From Aquila chrysaetos chrysaetos (lineage: Eukaryota > Chordata > Aves > Accipitriformes > Accipitridae), in NCBI RefSeq assembly GCF_900496995.4, contig NC_044024.1:2170001-2234000 (forward strand): a stretch of 64,000 nucleotides of DNA, written 5' to 3'. Below are positions 45,871 through 59,001 of this stretch, one piece after another. The notes under the pieces were generated by a model that saw only the letters and a program-made list of their open reading frames with translations, was not told the origin of the DNA and made no database searches. Numbering within the stretch: position 1 is the first letter of the stretch; the number at the start of each line of letters is the position of its first letter. A program made the translations under genes and the position numbers.

Positions 45871-48800
45871 AAATCCTATCAGTGTTGCAGTGATTAAGAG
45901 ACAAGCAGCATTACTAGGGAAATATATTTTATTGTTTTTTTCCTGACATACATCACTGAGTTTTCATGAGTAAAAAAACCACAAAGAAATTTGGAAGAAA
46001 CACATTACCCAGCATTTGTCTTCAGCAACCTAAGTTAAATATTTTGTCTACTGTTGGATGCAGATGTAGAGACATACCAAGATGTTAGCAGAGATTGCAA
46101 TGGCACTTATGTATTTTATATATTTGTAAACATTTTCATTATAACAACATACTGAAGGTACATTAAAATATATAAATTGCATATTCTCTGCATGCTTTCA
46201 TTTGAAATTTACTATTTCACGGAGAAGGAATAAATATTGCAGGACAAATTATATCAACTGAGACTTCTTAAGATGCTGATCTTGCAGCTTGGGGGAATCT
46301 GCAGATACACAGTCGGGTGCCGTTGCCAGGAGCGTGGGGATAATTCTGATCTCCGTTCCACCTGCACGTTCCTGCAGGGAATTGCGCATGGAAGAGGCAG
46401 AGTTTGAACCATTTTGGTTCTCCGCTTTAAAGGTCCAAGTGCAGGGACTGATGCAAGGGGAGCACAACTCTTCACTGCATAGGAAGACAGGGAGACTTCT
46501 TCCCCGGTTCTTGCAAGCAGCTGCTACCTCCTCTCCCCTCCTCCCTGGCTCACATGGAGGGAACCTCATCCTCTTTCAGTCTACTTTGACGGATACATTT
46601 TCCTCAGCAAAAATGGGACAACTTCTGTTTCTCCTCGCACTGCTGTCAACCAAAGGTCATTCTGTCGCTGCCATTGCAGTTGGAGTTGTTTGCACAAAAG
46701 CTACAGCACTGGGAATCTGCTTCTGAATTTATTTTTTTTTTTAATTAATTGGGGGTCCAAGTAAAAACCCAGTGCTTAGAAGACAGTAAGGACTCTTTGT
46801 CGTAGCAGGATAGCAGTGTGGTGCTGCTTATCCAGATTAAAAGGTTGGAAGGGGACTGGAAAAAGCCAGTATGTCTTAAATGCCCAGTCTTCCTTGAAAG
46901 ATCCAGTGAAAGCAAACTCCTTCAATTGTATTACCACTTTGATTTGATTTACTCCCTTGGCACAGCCAGCTTGCACTGCAGAGTGCTGCAAGAAGACTCA
47001 TAGCTTCTCTTCCATCCTCTTAGCAGCATCCCTGATGCCAGGAATACAACGACAGCCAGCCCCCGAGAGCACCGCACGTGGAAGGCAGCGGGGGACCCTC
47101 CTTGCGAGACTTCTCCCTGCTGGTGTCTGGAAAGCTGTAATACTGTCACAGGTGTGGAAGGGAAATGGCCCTACTTTGGCAAGTTTCCCCGCAACATAAA
47201 TGCCTTGTACGTAACATACCTAAACAGAATACCTGTGCTGTGCAGCTGGGTTGCCTTTGGGCTTTTCCATTTCAGCTCCATTTTAGTAACTCTTCAGCTG
47301 GCCAGAAGCTGTATTTTGGGGGCAGAATGAGACGTCACTTAGGTTAAGTCAGTGCTAAGACCCTCCAGCCTGTCTCATCTAGAAAAAAGGAACAGTGATA
47401 ATTTTGACATTTGAGTCACTGTTATTTGGCATCTGAATGACCTTCTCTTTGAGATGAATAAAGCTGTTGACTAATCTCTGAACTATCAGTACAGACCTTC
47501 TGCCTCTGTAAAATGAGGAGGAGTTTGCTGTATCCTGTGTTTTTGAAATATGAAAATGCAGTTGTTGGTTTTTTCCAGCCAATAAAATTGTAAACAAAAG
47601 GGTTTACCTTACTTGAGACGAATCATAGATTTCCAGTACTGAGTGCTTACTTCTCATTAGGCTGAAATCACCTTGCACAGCCACTATTTCTGAATGCTTT
47701 CCTCCTGCTTTTTGCATTTGAATTCTTGATATGTCCATTTTAGAGCCTCAGCCATTTTGTACTGTGAGTTACCAACTCTCAATTCTCAAACCTCTTCCAA
47801 AAGAAGCAATTTAAAGTCTACCTCCTGCTTCCTCCCCTTCCCTTCCCTCCTACACAATCTCCATCTCATCTTTGATGCAGCAAACATTTATTTTTCCTTA
47901 AATTTTATTGAGTTGTGAATTATATGTTGCTCCCTCCATAGCACTTTTGAGAAATAAAACTGACAAACTAAGCTGCACAAGAGGATGAGCTAGAAAAGAA
48001 GTGAACTGAAAATATGAAAAAAAAATTATTAAATGAGTGCTGAAAAACTACAGTAGAATTCAATTTCCAGACACGACGCAGGTGTATGGATTTGGCGTTT
48101 TAATGCATACACTTACAGGTGGTGATGGCTTTTAGGACAGGAGTGAGGCAGTGAGGCTTAAAACATTCGTTACATAAACAAAATTCTCCCTCTCTGTCCA
48201 TGGTGTTTCAGCTCAATCTTTCTCTTCCTCTTATTCTTCCTTTGCCCCTTTTCTGTCTCTTTTTCCCCTTTCCTATGTGCTTTAACATGCAGGTATAGAC
48301 CAATATAGTAGCTGTCACAGGTTGGTTGTTTATAATGAGCTCGTAATGCAGTGTGTTACAAATAGTTAGCATTTGTTTGATGCCTTTCGGCTAAGCCTAC
48401 AGAAATAGGTGTTACTCTTCATGTTTTGTAAGAGGAAACAAAGGCACATTTTATTTTCATGATACCTGAGGTCCCATATTGCATAAACCTCCCAAACATT
48501 GGCTCTTGCTATAAAATAGCTCATTTCTAAAATGCATTCAAAACCAAATACAACTTTACCACTAGGTATAAAGTACATAAGCACAGCTTGCTTTTTATTC
48601 TCCTGATGATCAAATACTGTAATTTCAACATAGTAATAATTCTTTTGACTCAATTAAATTCTCACCATATGTAATGGTTGCAAGACCAAGCCAAATGAGC
48701 TCATGTGCGTTCGTTTGTGAACTGTGACGCCAGGAGTGCGTTGCAGTGAGGATCAATTTTAATCACAATAATTGATCTGTACCCTTAGTCAGTCCTAATG

Positions 48801-51800
48801 TCAGTCACGCGTGATGTGCAAAAGAAAGTAACCGTTAAAAAGAAATTCAGGGGATAGAACGTTAGAACAAGTAAATCCAGGTACGATACAAACACTACTG
48901 AGAACTTTAAAAGTAATGCTGTGGAGAACACTGTTGTAATTAAAATGCAGTTTTCTTAGCAGATGCCAAGTAAAAGCAATACAAGGATTTGACTCACATT
49001 GTGTTGAAAGTCTACATATAGCAGAAAGAAATTAAAGTGATAAAGACATTAGGTAATGTGGGATATTCGCTAGCCAATGCATTTGTACATCTCTGAAGCA
49101 AAAGCAGCTGGCTACAGAAGGCTGAATGATGTTAGCCGTTGGGGTGAGCCAGGCAGCTTGGCCTCCTCGGTCTTTTCTGGTGGAGGAACACTGGCACAGG
49201 AACGTGCACGCGTTGCCCACTGTCTACTTTGCTCTTCTACCTGCAGCAATATTCATTACAGCAGATGGACTCTGAAACAGTGAGAATTACTGATGGCCCG
49301 AAACGTTGGTGACACACCAGATTTCCATTGCAAATGGTCGGCAGCTGCAGTGAGTCAAGTTCAAAGAGTTAACGACAGTGCAATTAGTCCTGGTTGAGTG
49401 TGGAGAGATGATGGCAAAATATAGGTCTGCCCACTTTCTATACTTGGGTAAATGCAGATGTTCTGACTATAGGGGACCATGTACCTGTGGATGTAAAAAG
49501 GCTTGTTAATCCAGGCAATTTTTTGCACCACACGCTGTGTGATTATAAATCACAAAATAAGCGTTTCCATGATTCAATACAATCGCTAGTAGTACAAGGC
49601 AACAACAGGAGACAATGAGGTTGCTACTGATGGTGACTTAATATGAATGTTGCTTCGTTCAGTACTGAAGTACTGGTTCTTCTTTCACAGAGATACTTCC
49701 GTATTATTTTGACTTAAAAGATGCCACTGAAACTGGACAAAACTAAGAGTTTCTGTTCCACAGAAAATTCACCAAAAATTGTTCTCATTTAGAGTGAATA
49801 CTGGAAACTGTGAAACTTTCTATGGAAAGGAGCGTCCAACAATTCATGTTTTAGAAAAAGCTCATTTTCTGTTATCTTTTTTATTTTTATAAATAAATCT
49901 TTATATATATATATATATGTATTTCAAAAACTCCTCTTAGTCATATTTCATGCTCTTAAAACATTGTAGACTTTCTTGTTGAGGGAAACACAACACCAAA
50001 AGCAACCTGAAGAAGGAAAGTGCCCGCAGCCACCTGGCTTCCCTTTTGCATGCTCTGATGAAGAGAGAGGAAGGGCGATGCTGTAACTTGGAGAGGAGGC
50101 AGCACTGTATGCCCTGTACAACTGGGCTATTCTGGATGACGCTCAAGAGGAGAAAGAAACTTAGGCGGAGAGGTGCAGAGAGGTGTTCTGTCTTGGCCTT
50201 TTCTGCGCCAGCTGAAGTAAAGAGTGGAAGGATGCAGAATGGAAAATAACAAAGTCGGGAACAGGAGAACTTTCTGTGCTTTGTGAGTCAAATTGGTCAT
50301 GCAGCAGAGTTTTATTTTGTCACAGCTGGTATTAATTTAATAACAAGCTGCATAAATTTAATCAGGAGACCCTGGAGTACATAGCATCAGTGCTAAGCAA
50401 ACAAATAACTCCCCAAATCCCTGGATTGCTATGTAGTAGTTCTTCTAGAAGACCAGAGTGCTGTTGACAGACCTGGTGACCACAAACAGCTTTTCTTTTA
50501 TGTGACACGCTGTAAATAACTGCACATCTTGATCCATAATTCACACACAACCAAACTGTATTTTTGTGGCTGAAGAACAAATTACAAAATTACAATTGGG
50601 AGACTCTACAGATGTCAAGATTTCGTGCACGTAAGAATTTAGTCCTTCAAGCCTGCAAAAATCGCTGGTAGTAGACCCAGGCTGATGATTGCTCAGATAC
50701 TTTTCCCTTTGGGATATGCCCAGCAGCCCTTGTGGGAGCCTCTGTGGGGTGTGCAATCTCCGGCTTTTCCTGAGAAATCCACCTCCTCCTTGGGGCACTG
50801 TTCATTGGCGTGAAGCGATGTATAGCCAAGGATCAACACTGAAAAACAGAATTTATCTACTCATACTGCCCAGCTTGTGCTTTTACAGATAAGTTTATAT
50901 ACGATATCTTTAACGCTGGGCTAGAGGCAGCAGCAAATGAGTGCTTGGACTATTGATGTCCAGTGATTTCCTATCACTTCAATAATTCATACAGGTGACA
51001 TGAGGATGGGCGATAACACAGTATGGGGAACATGCTTATGGTAGACGCTAAGGCAGCACTTCGTGTTACTGGTTCAGAGGTGCCTGGTGTCCCTTCCCGA
51101 CACCCTTCTGTGCCAGCTTCTCCCTCTTTCTCCTTCTGGCTCTCCTTTGAAGTGTCACCCTCTCCTTCAAAGTTTCATGGAAAGAAAACTCCTTCCAATA
51201 TGGGCATTATTTATATGAAGTAGCAGAGGGATTTCTCCTGTCTCTTTGGAGAACAAGAAGGAAAACAGGAATGTAAAACCTTTGTAACTGGATATACTGT
51301 TTGGGTATTCAGACCTAACCTGCCAGGATCTGAAAAGTGGCAGCCAGAGGGCATAAAAGAATCAGTTCAATAAAACCATTTAACTGTCCAATACTGGCAT
51401 TAATTATCTGATTCTCTACCTCTGAGGTCCACCAGAACAATGCACTTGATTTGAAAATGAAAACAGGTCACTCTTTTAAAGTATAAATAAGGTAATATGG
51501 GAAATTACCGGGGAATAACCTGCCTGCTAACATATGGGAAGGCTGCTCAGGCCCTTGAGAGCCGCTCGCTCTTCCCCAGAGCTCGTTCCACAGCTCGTTC
51601 CAGCTACAGGAGCTTGCTTGTAGGTCACATCGGGGGTATAAAAAACAAGCCGTGCTGACTTGCAGGGTGTGGGTATACATGTTCTTGCCATGATAATTGC
51701 AGTCAAGGTTTTTCATGCTCCCAGATTATGTAGTTTTCAGAAGAATTGGTGTAAATCTAAGCCAGATCCTTTTGAAAGTCAATGATACAGTGAAAACCAA

Positions 51801-53000
51801 GGGACCTTACATCACGGGGGTGATTTTTTTTTTTAATAAATTTTGCCCCTGCTCTATTACCATGAATTTATTGAATAAGCTTCATTTCCAGCTTATCTCT
51901 GCCAGTAAGACTGACACAACCTTCTACAGAGCTGTCGTGTTCTGTAATGGGATGTTGATAGTCAATTTAAAATAAGGACATGGGGTTTCACTCAAATCAG
52001 AAAGAGATTGAAGAAAATAGACTGCTGGTTCTGAAAAAGATCTGCAAGTTTATTTTTTCCCCCAAAATGCTTCATTTCTTTTCTTAAATGGATTAATATT
52101 TAGACTTTGAAAATACTCTGTCAACCACTGAACAAATGAGAAGCCTGGGACAGATTTAAGGAGAAAATTAAACTCAGTTAATGTGGCAGGGAAGTGATTT
52201 TTCTTCTGGAAAAAGACTAGAGGAGATAGGCAGTTAAAAGAACCTGTGTAGAAGTAAAAACTATAAAAATATTTATTTAAAGAAATTAATGCTCCTTACA
52301 ATAATAAATCAATACAATACCCAGGAGTGGCCCTACCAGCTTAACAGGTTGTGTAGCTGTGGTTAAATACAGCCACTGCCTCGGAGGAAGACAAGGACCT
52401 CCAAAGGCTCATGGAGACTGCAGGACGCAAAAGCTTTTATCTGGAATAGCATATTTTTTCAAATGACAAAGATATTTTAATGTCCTTGCTTTACATTTTT
52501 GCATTTTGGGCCACTTTTGAGAAATAATCATATGCAATACTTTTAGGTTTTTTCCCCCTTTTTTCACAGCTGAAACTACATTTTCCCAGCTAGCTGTCTC
52601 CTCTGCGAGGCGAATGACACTGTAAAGCTAGGCTGACTAAATTAGCCGAAGTTTTTTGAAGTTTCAGTAATTTTTAATCTGTAATTACTTGCTCGGGGGG
52701 GAAAAAAAGATTGTTATATATTTCTAAAATCAATTTTAAAACAGCTGAAATTGGTTGCCTTAAGAAAAAAGCCGTTGTTTTTGCAGCAGAGGTATCATTG
52801 ACAGAGCAGAGGGTAGACTGGGACAAGACCCGAAGATCCTTCAGGACTGCCTTTTCAGAGGTGGTGATTTCCTCAGCTCCTAGTGACTGGGAAACCTCAG
52901 AAATCTCCGTCAGTGCCATCTTCAGACCCAGGTCCATAAGCTACTGTTGAGAGTGGTGGATGCCCTGTATAGTATGGTTTTTCTCACATAACACACTCAC
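45871..53000. other. Intergenic, no gene seen
   Basis: Long AT-rich non-coding DNA with a short (TA)n run at about 49,903-49,918. A 145-codon plus-strand frame at 46,289-46,726 has no recognisable domain or splice context. No RNA gene, LTR or LINE end was identified. Confidence 0.55.
49903..49918. repeat. (TA)n microsatellite
   Basis: A short alternating TA run in AT-rich DNA. Confidence 0.85.
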
Positions 53001-56000
53001 ATTTTGTTCTTTGTGGAAAGGCACAGCCTTTCCTCATCCGCGTGGCACCACTGCTTCCCTGGACACCTGGGAGCAGCAGGACAAGCAGCAGTTCACGTCG
53101 GTGGAGGCATCGTACGTGCAGGCTGGGTGTGTTACGGGACACGTCTGCGTATCCAGGGGCCAGTCCTGCCAGGCTGGATCTGCTGCAGGGTGACCTGTCC
53201 TTCCTAAGACGCCTCTCCATCCCGTGCTCAGTGGATCTGATCGTTTGAGCGTGGGACGGAGAGCATCATTCATAGTTTATTTGTCTTGTGCTCTCCCAGG
53301 CTTTGCCATTACAAATCTGGTTTGTAGCTGTGGGGAGAGACCTGTAATCAGAGCTGTGCTCAGTGCCTCTCTCATCCTTGAGGCAGCCTTGATGTCAGCG
53401 TAATAGAAAGAACAAGCCAACACAATCCAGGTCGCATCAGCTTTTGATCCTTGCTTTCATCAGCCTTCCTGTTTTCAACTCCCTGATAGAAGAAAATACC
53501 TATATGAAAAAAACAAAGTGTACCTTGACAATGTCAATGCAACTGGTGTTAATATTACCGGTGCCTTCCTGCATAATTAAATGCTGAGTGGTTTCAAACA
53601 ATGCTAGAGATTTCTAACCATGCACAAGCCAGAAATCCCAAGCCTTCATTTTGCAGATTTACAATAAACATAGCACCATTTAGTTGGACTCTTCTGGATT
53701 CTCCTAAGCAACTTTTATGTTTGCTTGCTCTACAGGTGAAAAGCAATACCTGGTGGTAATAAAAAATCAAATTTATTTTTATATATAAATTTATGCACCA
53801 GATGGTATTTACTACTGGTTTTTGAAGAACAGCTTTTAAAACCTTAATTTCAAGTGACACCTAAACAATACTCCAGGACTCCAGCTTTCTACAAAGCATT
53901 TCTTGGTGGTTATCTGGCTTCTAGCTGGAAGACTGTACCAGAAGGCAAAAAGTGTATTCAATAGTTCATTATTTTCCCTCCTCTGGTGAATAGCACAGAG
54001 ATGTTACACGGTTGCGGCTGGCAAGGTAGCTACCAGAACAGGATTTAGCACGGTAGGTGCCCTCCAATGCAAGCTCTCAACAAGGAAGTGTAACTAAGAA
54101 AACACTATCACACCATTTCTCAGTGGCCCGAGGATTATGTAGTTGTATTATTGAAAGCTTGTGTTACAGTTGTGTCTCTTGAGCTCTGGGAGGTTGTTTG
54201 GACTCTCCAAGCTACTAAAACTGCTATTTTGAGAAGTCACACAGGTATTTCACGTGATGCAGCTCACATCACCTACCTTCAGCTCCTGTGCTGAAAGTGA
54301 TTTACTTTCAAAGGAGTTTGTTTTTTTTGCAAGAGTTTCTGAAAATGTGGGGGTGAAAGCAATATAACAAAAATGAACAAATATGCCCCTTGCATCCACC
54401 AGAACACAATATATTGCTTAGTAACTGCTTGGGGCACATAGTGGTATCGTGGTTCTGACCGGTCAGTGATGCTTCACACAACCTCTGCTTAACGAAACAA
54501 GCCAGGTCAACCTGGCTTGTGCCAGCACCTCCTAAAATTCCTCACAGATGGCATGATAGCTTCATCATTATGATCAGCCTTTTCTATTAGAAATAAGTGT
54601 TATTGCTTAACAGTCAGTTAAGATCCCATTCTGTAGCCTCTTCGTAGGATATTTCTGCTTGTTAAGGAAGCTGCAGATTTCTGTTATGTGCAGACAGCCA
54701 CTGGTGGGGATCGATGAAAAGCAGGAATCTTTACAGTTAAATCAAATAAGAACATCCTAAACCAACTCGCCAGCTCCCCATAGAGCAATTGCTCTGTGAT
54801 CAGTCTCAGAAATCATATAGGAATTCTTACAGTGAAAGGACAGAGCATCTGGACTTTTATTCTCCTCTCAAGCTCTTTAAGGTTTGATGGTTGGGTTCTT
54901 TCTTGCTGGGTGAAGCAATAAACCTATTTTACAGTTCTGTCAGCTTCACTGCAACAGGTTGCAGCCTGTAAGACAAGAGCTGTGAAAGTAGCTTGCAAGT
55001 ATTACAGATCTCTCCTTTCTGCACAATGCAATATATTTGTTTCAGATTTGGAGGCCTTGGTGAGCAGGAAGCCCTGCTTAGGCATCTCATGGCTTGGGAA
55101 AAGACCAGAGAGGGCAAGGGAAGAAAAAGGCATAGCCTGACTTGTGCTACAGCTGCCCCATCCTGCAGCTCAAAGTGCCCCACTGAGCTGGAGATAGCTC
55201 CGGCTACCCCCGGCCGCTTTGGCGCTTGAGTTAACATTTGCTGCCCTTGTAGCCTACTGCCAATTTTAAAAGATTCATACTCTCCAAGAGATAAGTCTTC
55301 AAGGAGTTATGTAGGGGCTGGTCCCAGTGCAAGACATCTCCCGCGTTCCCTGGTCCTCTCATGTTCAAGCAGGAGATAGACATGTGGCTCAGAAAGAGAA
55401 GGATTGTTGTATCCCTACAGGGCCAACACATTATTCATGTGCAGCGTGGAAGAGAAGACCCTTTCTTTCCTTATCATTTTCGGAAGGGAAAAGACAGTGG
55501 GACGCAGGAGGCCTAGAAGACCTTCTCCTCTTCCAGCTTCCCCGGCAGAGCAGTAGGACACAGCAGATGTGATCCTCACCGCTCCATGCCGTACATTTTA
55601 GCTCTCAGCCGAAACTACCAAACTTCTACCAGATTTGGGGCCGAGCTGGCAGTTTCCCTATCCTGCAAGGAGTCCTGCCGCAGCTGGCACTGGCCCCCGC
55701 TGCAGTTGGCACGGCAGCTCCGATGCCCGGGGTTGCTGACAGCTCGCGAGTTAGGATGCTGTGACAGGGTACCGCCAAGAAGCCTGTGTGACTGCTCTCT
55801 TGCTCTGGGGATTAAGAGAGTTTTGCTACCGAGCCTGCCTGTGCTTTACTGAGTATTTAAAAGATGTTTTCTCAATGGTCATCAAAACAAATCTTTACTC
55901 TCTGCACAGTATGTGTCAGAATGGTTTATTCTCTAAGGGAATCGCTTTTGCTCTGTATTTGTCTTTCTTTTTGATTGCTACAATATTGCACAACATAGTA

Positions 56001-58960
56001 AGTAATAATATCAAGCTCCAATATAGCTCTTTTCATACAAAGCCCATGTAACGATCCTTTGTAGCACACGAATACTACTAAGGAGCCTTGCTGCTTCACT
56101 AAGCCGTTCCTCTGTTAAAAATACCATGAAATCTGATGTAAGCTTTTTCCGCTTTGTAAATGTGGAAACTACTAACATTGTTCCTGTCTACCCCGGGTGA
56201 ATCATGCGCTGCTGGCGTCATGCACCGAAGCGGCAGCTGAGCCCCGAAGTCAGTGCGTGCAGCCCAGCTGCATACCTGTCACCTCCGATTGACCGCCCGC
56301 TCCGTCACGCCGCAGTCCCTCGGGCACGAGTGCCATCGTCACCCGCGGCCGCTGCTCCGGGGCTGGGGCCGGGGCACAGGCTAGCCCCCAGCCTCTGCCC
56401 CGCTCCTGTGCTGCCTGCGGGGAGAGCTCGGAGGGGCCATCTGGACTCTTTTTCCCCTCTCCATACAAAGTAGCTGTTAGGACATGCATTACTCAGACGG
56501 GAGCAGATCTTGCTCCAAGTCATCTTCTAAATCAGCAGCTGCTTCCTTCCTTACACATTCACTACTCCTAATTTCTTTGTATGCCTTCCTATACTCCCTG
56601 CCTGCTTTTACTGCTGCCTTTTTGCGCAGGTACCCTTTGGGGCTGTATCCTCTTCTCCTCCTCTGTCCCTCTTGTAGGAAGAAAACTTTAAGAGGCTGCT
56701 TGACTCCGGAGTCATGAGCCTGCAGATCCCGTGAAGTCACCATCAGTGCTTCAGAAATCATGGACCTTGAGGCATTTTTATGGGACCTTTAGTCTTGCTC
56801 CTAATCTTTGTGCCAGAGGACAGGCAAAGGCTGAGAGGGTATGCCATCCCGTGATTCCCAAGGATCTTTTTCTGCAAGAGAAACCTTTCAGTGGATAATG
56901 TGAATTTACAGCCAGTTAATGCTGTTATAACAGCACAAATGAGTAGAGGCTGCTACGAAATGTGCAGCAAGATGTGCAGCCGGGCGTTACCACATTTGGG
57001 GACATTTCCTGCTTTTAGTCCGTAGCTGAAGTGCACGGTCCAGGTTGCAGAACAGTCCCCAGGGCAGAAGCAGCCCGTCTGGAGTTTGAGGGTGACCAGC
57101 AGAAATTTCATGATATCATTCGAGTACTGATGCAGGAGGGCCTTTCAGTAGCTTCTCTGCTAGTCTACAGTATTTAGGCAGGATTTCATTCTCATCCCTC
57201 AGGTGCTCCAGCGTGCCCTACACACGCAAACAAATTATTTGAGCTTTACTAGGAGAGAAGATTGGATTAGCTAAACAAGCCAGATCAGGTTATACATTTC
57301 CGTGCAGTTTTATTTTCTTCCCTGCCACCACTGGGATATGTCCAAAGGGGCACATCTATAAAACCACCAGCATTTGCCATGCAGGGAGACCTTGTTATAA
57401 GGACCAAACATTTCTTAAGTGTGAACAGTTTTATTTGGGAGTCAGAGGTGAAAGGCACACACAGTGCTTGTCTTGCCTTCTGACAGGACAGTCAGGAAAT
57501 AGCATTTCTCTGAGCTTCCCAGCTGTCTGTCGATGATGAATGACTGCTTGTTTCCATTTAGCTCAGCTTCAGCTGGTCTGAATATATTCTATTTACAAGT
57601 GCCATGAGATTAGTTCAAGTTGCTCCAGACTTCAGTGTGCTGACGTTGGAGGAGATAAACAGAAGTAATTTGCTGATTCACGGTAATAATTTTCATAAAA
57701 TATGAGTCAGGATTTTCTTCTGTCATGTAATGATGAAATTAGGTTAGCATGCTTTGCTGAGCACTTAGCTCTACTCTGTGTGTTCCCAGTGGCATCTAAT
57801 GTTCCTACGGTATATTTTTGGAAGTATAACCAGATTTATGAGGCCACATCTTCTTCTGTTTCCCTTGGCTTCCCAATAAACTAACGTTCACTACTCTGTG
57901 TCTTGAATTAGAAGCCTCTTCTTCACTCCAACGTATAGTAACGATACCAAGTGGATTTTCTGCAGGCTCTCACCTGTTGGACTATTAAATCTCCATTTAA
58001 ATTCTATGCTTATGTGAGCTTCTCCAAAACTGGACAGCTGGAGCAAAGTTTGCTGAATGTCCCAGGATCCACCTCGAATTACAAAGTAGGGAGATGCCTC
58101 TTTCCTCAGATTGCTCATTCATCTCAGAGCCGGGTCTTCTTCACATCCCTTCCACATGGGACCTTGCACATGCATTACTCCTTCAACATGTCTCACAGTG
58201 TGTCTGCTGTCGCGTCGGCAAACCTTCCTCTCCTTATGATTCTGGCGGTGCCTTTCTAGTTTCCCACAGTTAAAGAAGCTATTTCAGATTGAAGTAGTTA
58301 CTGTAGAAAATGACATCAGCATTTAAATAGATTTCCTGAGGAAATGTTTTAATGGTCATTTTTATAGCTTATTTTGCGCTTTTTAACTTTTTCCTCTCTG
58401 GCCAAAGGTCGAGAAATTACTTCATGCAGACCAGAGCTTGAGCATCAGTACAGGAAAAGAGCTAATTCTGACTAATCTCATGGTTTTGATTGTTTTGATT
58501 CATTTTCATTCTGAGCACCGATGGCAGAAGAAAAAGTGAATTGCATTCTGTCTTCAGAGAGACCTTTTTGGATGAATGAAAGCATTCTCCACTTCTAGGT
58601 TCAGGCAATAAATAAACCTAACAAGTCTCTTCACATTTAAGAGTAAAACTCCATAAAGGGTAGCAGGAGCTATAAAAACCCTGACCTCAGTGGACTTCTC
58701 TCCTTCCACTTCCTTTAAGAGGAATTTGCACATCAAGTAGTTCGCAGTAGTTTTTTTTACTCAGTAAGATCCAATTATCCCGCTATGGCTACCAAATGGA
58801 AAAAAACAGGCAGGGACAGTTTAAATTCCTCCAGAATCTGCCGAGCACTCAATGCAAGGTGCCTGGTGATGAGAGAAAGAGCTTACAGTGCTCTGAAGTC
58901 GTTTGTGCAATCTTCTGGCTTCACCCTGGCAGGAGGGAAAGGAAAATTTCTTACGGTTGT
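53001..58960. other. Intergenic, no gene seen
   Basis: Mixed composition with locally GC-richer patches at about 53,030-53,230 and 56,200-56,440. Overlapping frames on both strands argue against coding. A near-perfect 24-base palindrome lies at 54,497-54,520. A basic 90-codon minus-strand frame at 56,489-56,761 could not be matched to any family. Confidence 0.5.
54497..54520. repeat. 24-base near-perfect palindrome
   Basis: Arms ACAAGCCAGGT and ACCTGGCTTGT are exact reverse complements separated by only two bases (CA). Confidence 0.9.
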
Positions 58961-58966
58961 GTTTCT

Positions 58967-58972
<6 letters not shown>

Positions 58973-59000
<28 letters not shown>
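58973..59000. repeat. (GT)14 microsatellite
   Basis: Fourteen uninterrupted GT dinucleotides in intergenic DNA. Confidence 0.95.

Positions 59001-59001
<1 letters not shown>

Noticed and set aside
46289-46726. 145-codon plus-strand frame
   Set aside because: No recognisable protein, and minus-strand frames overlap the same DNA.
46835-46865. Phrase near AAGGTTGGAAGGGGACTGG resembling part of a CR1 LINE
   Set aside because: A single short match without the flanking CR1 3' end or its terminal octamer repeats.
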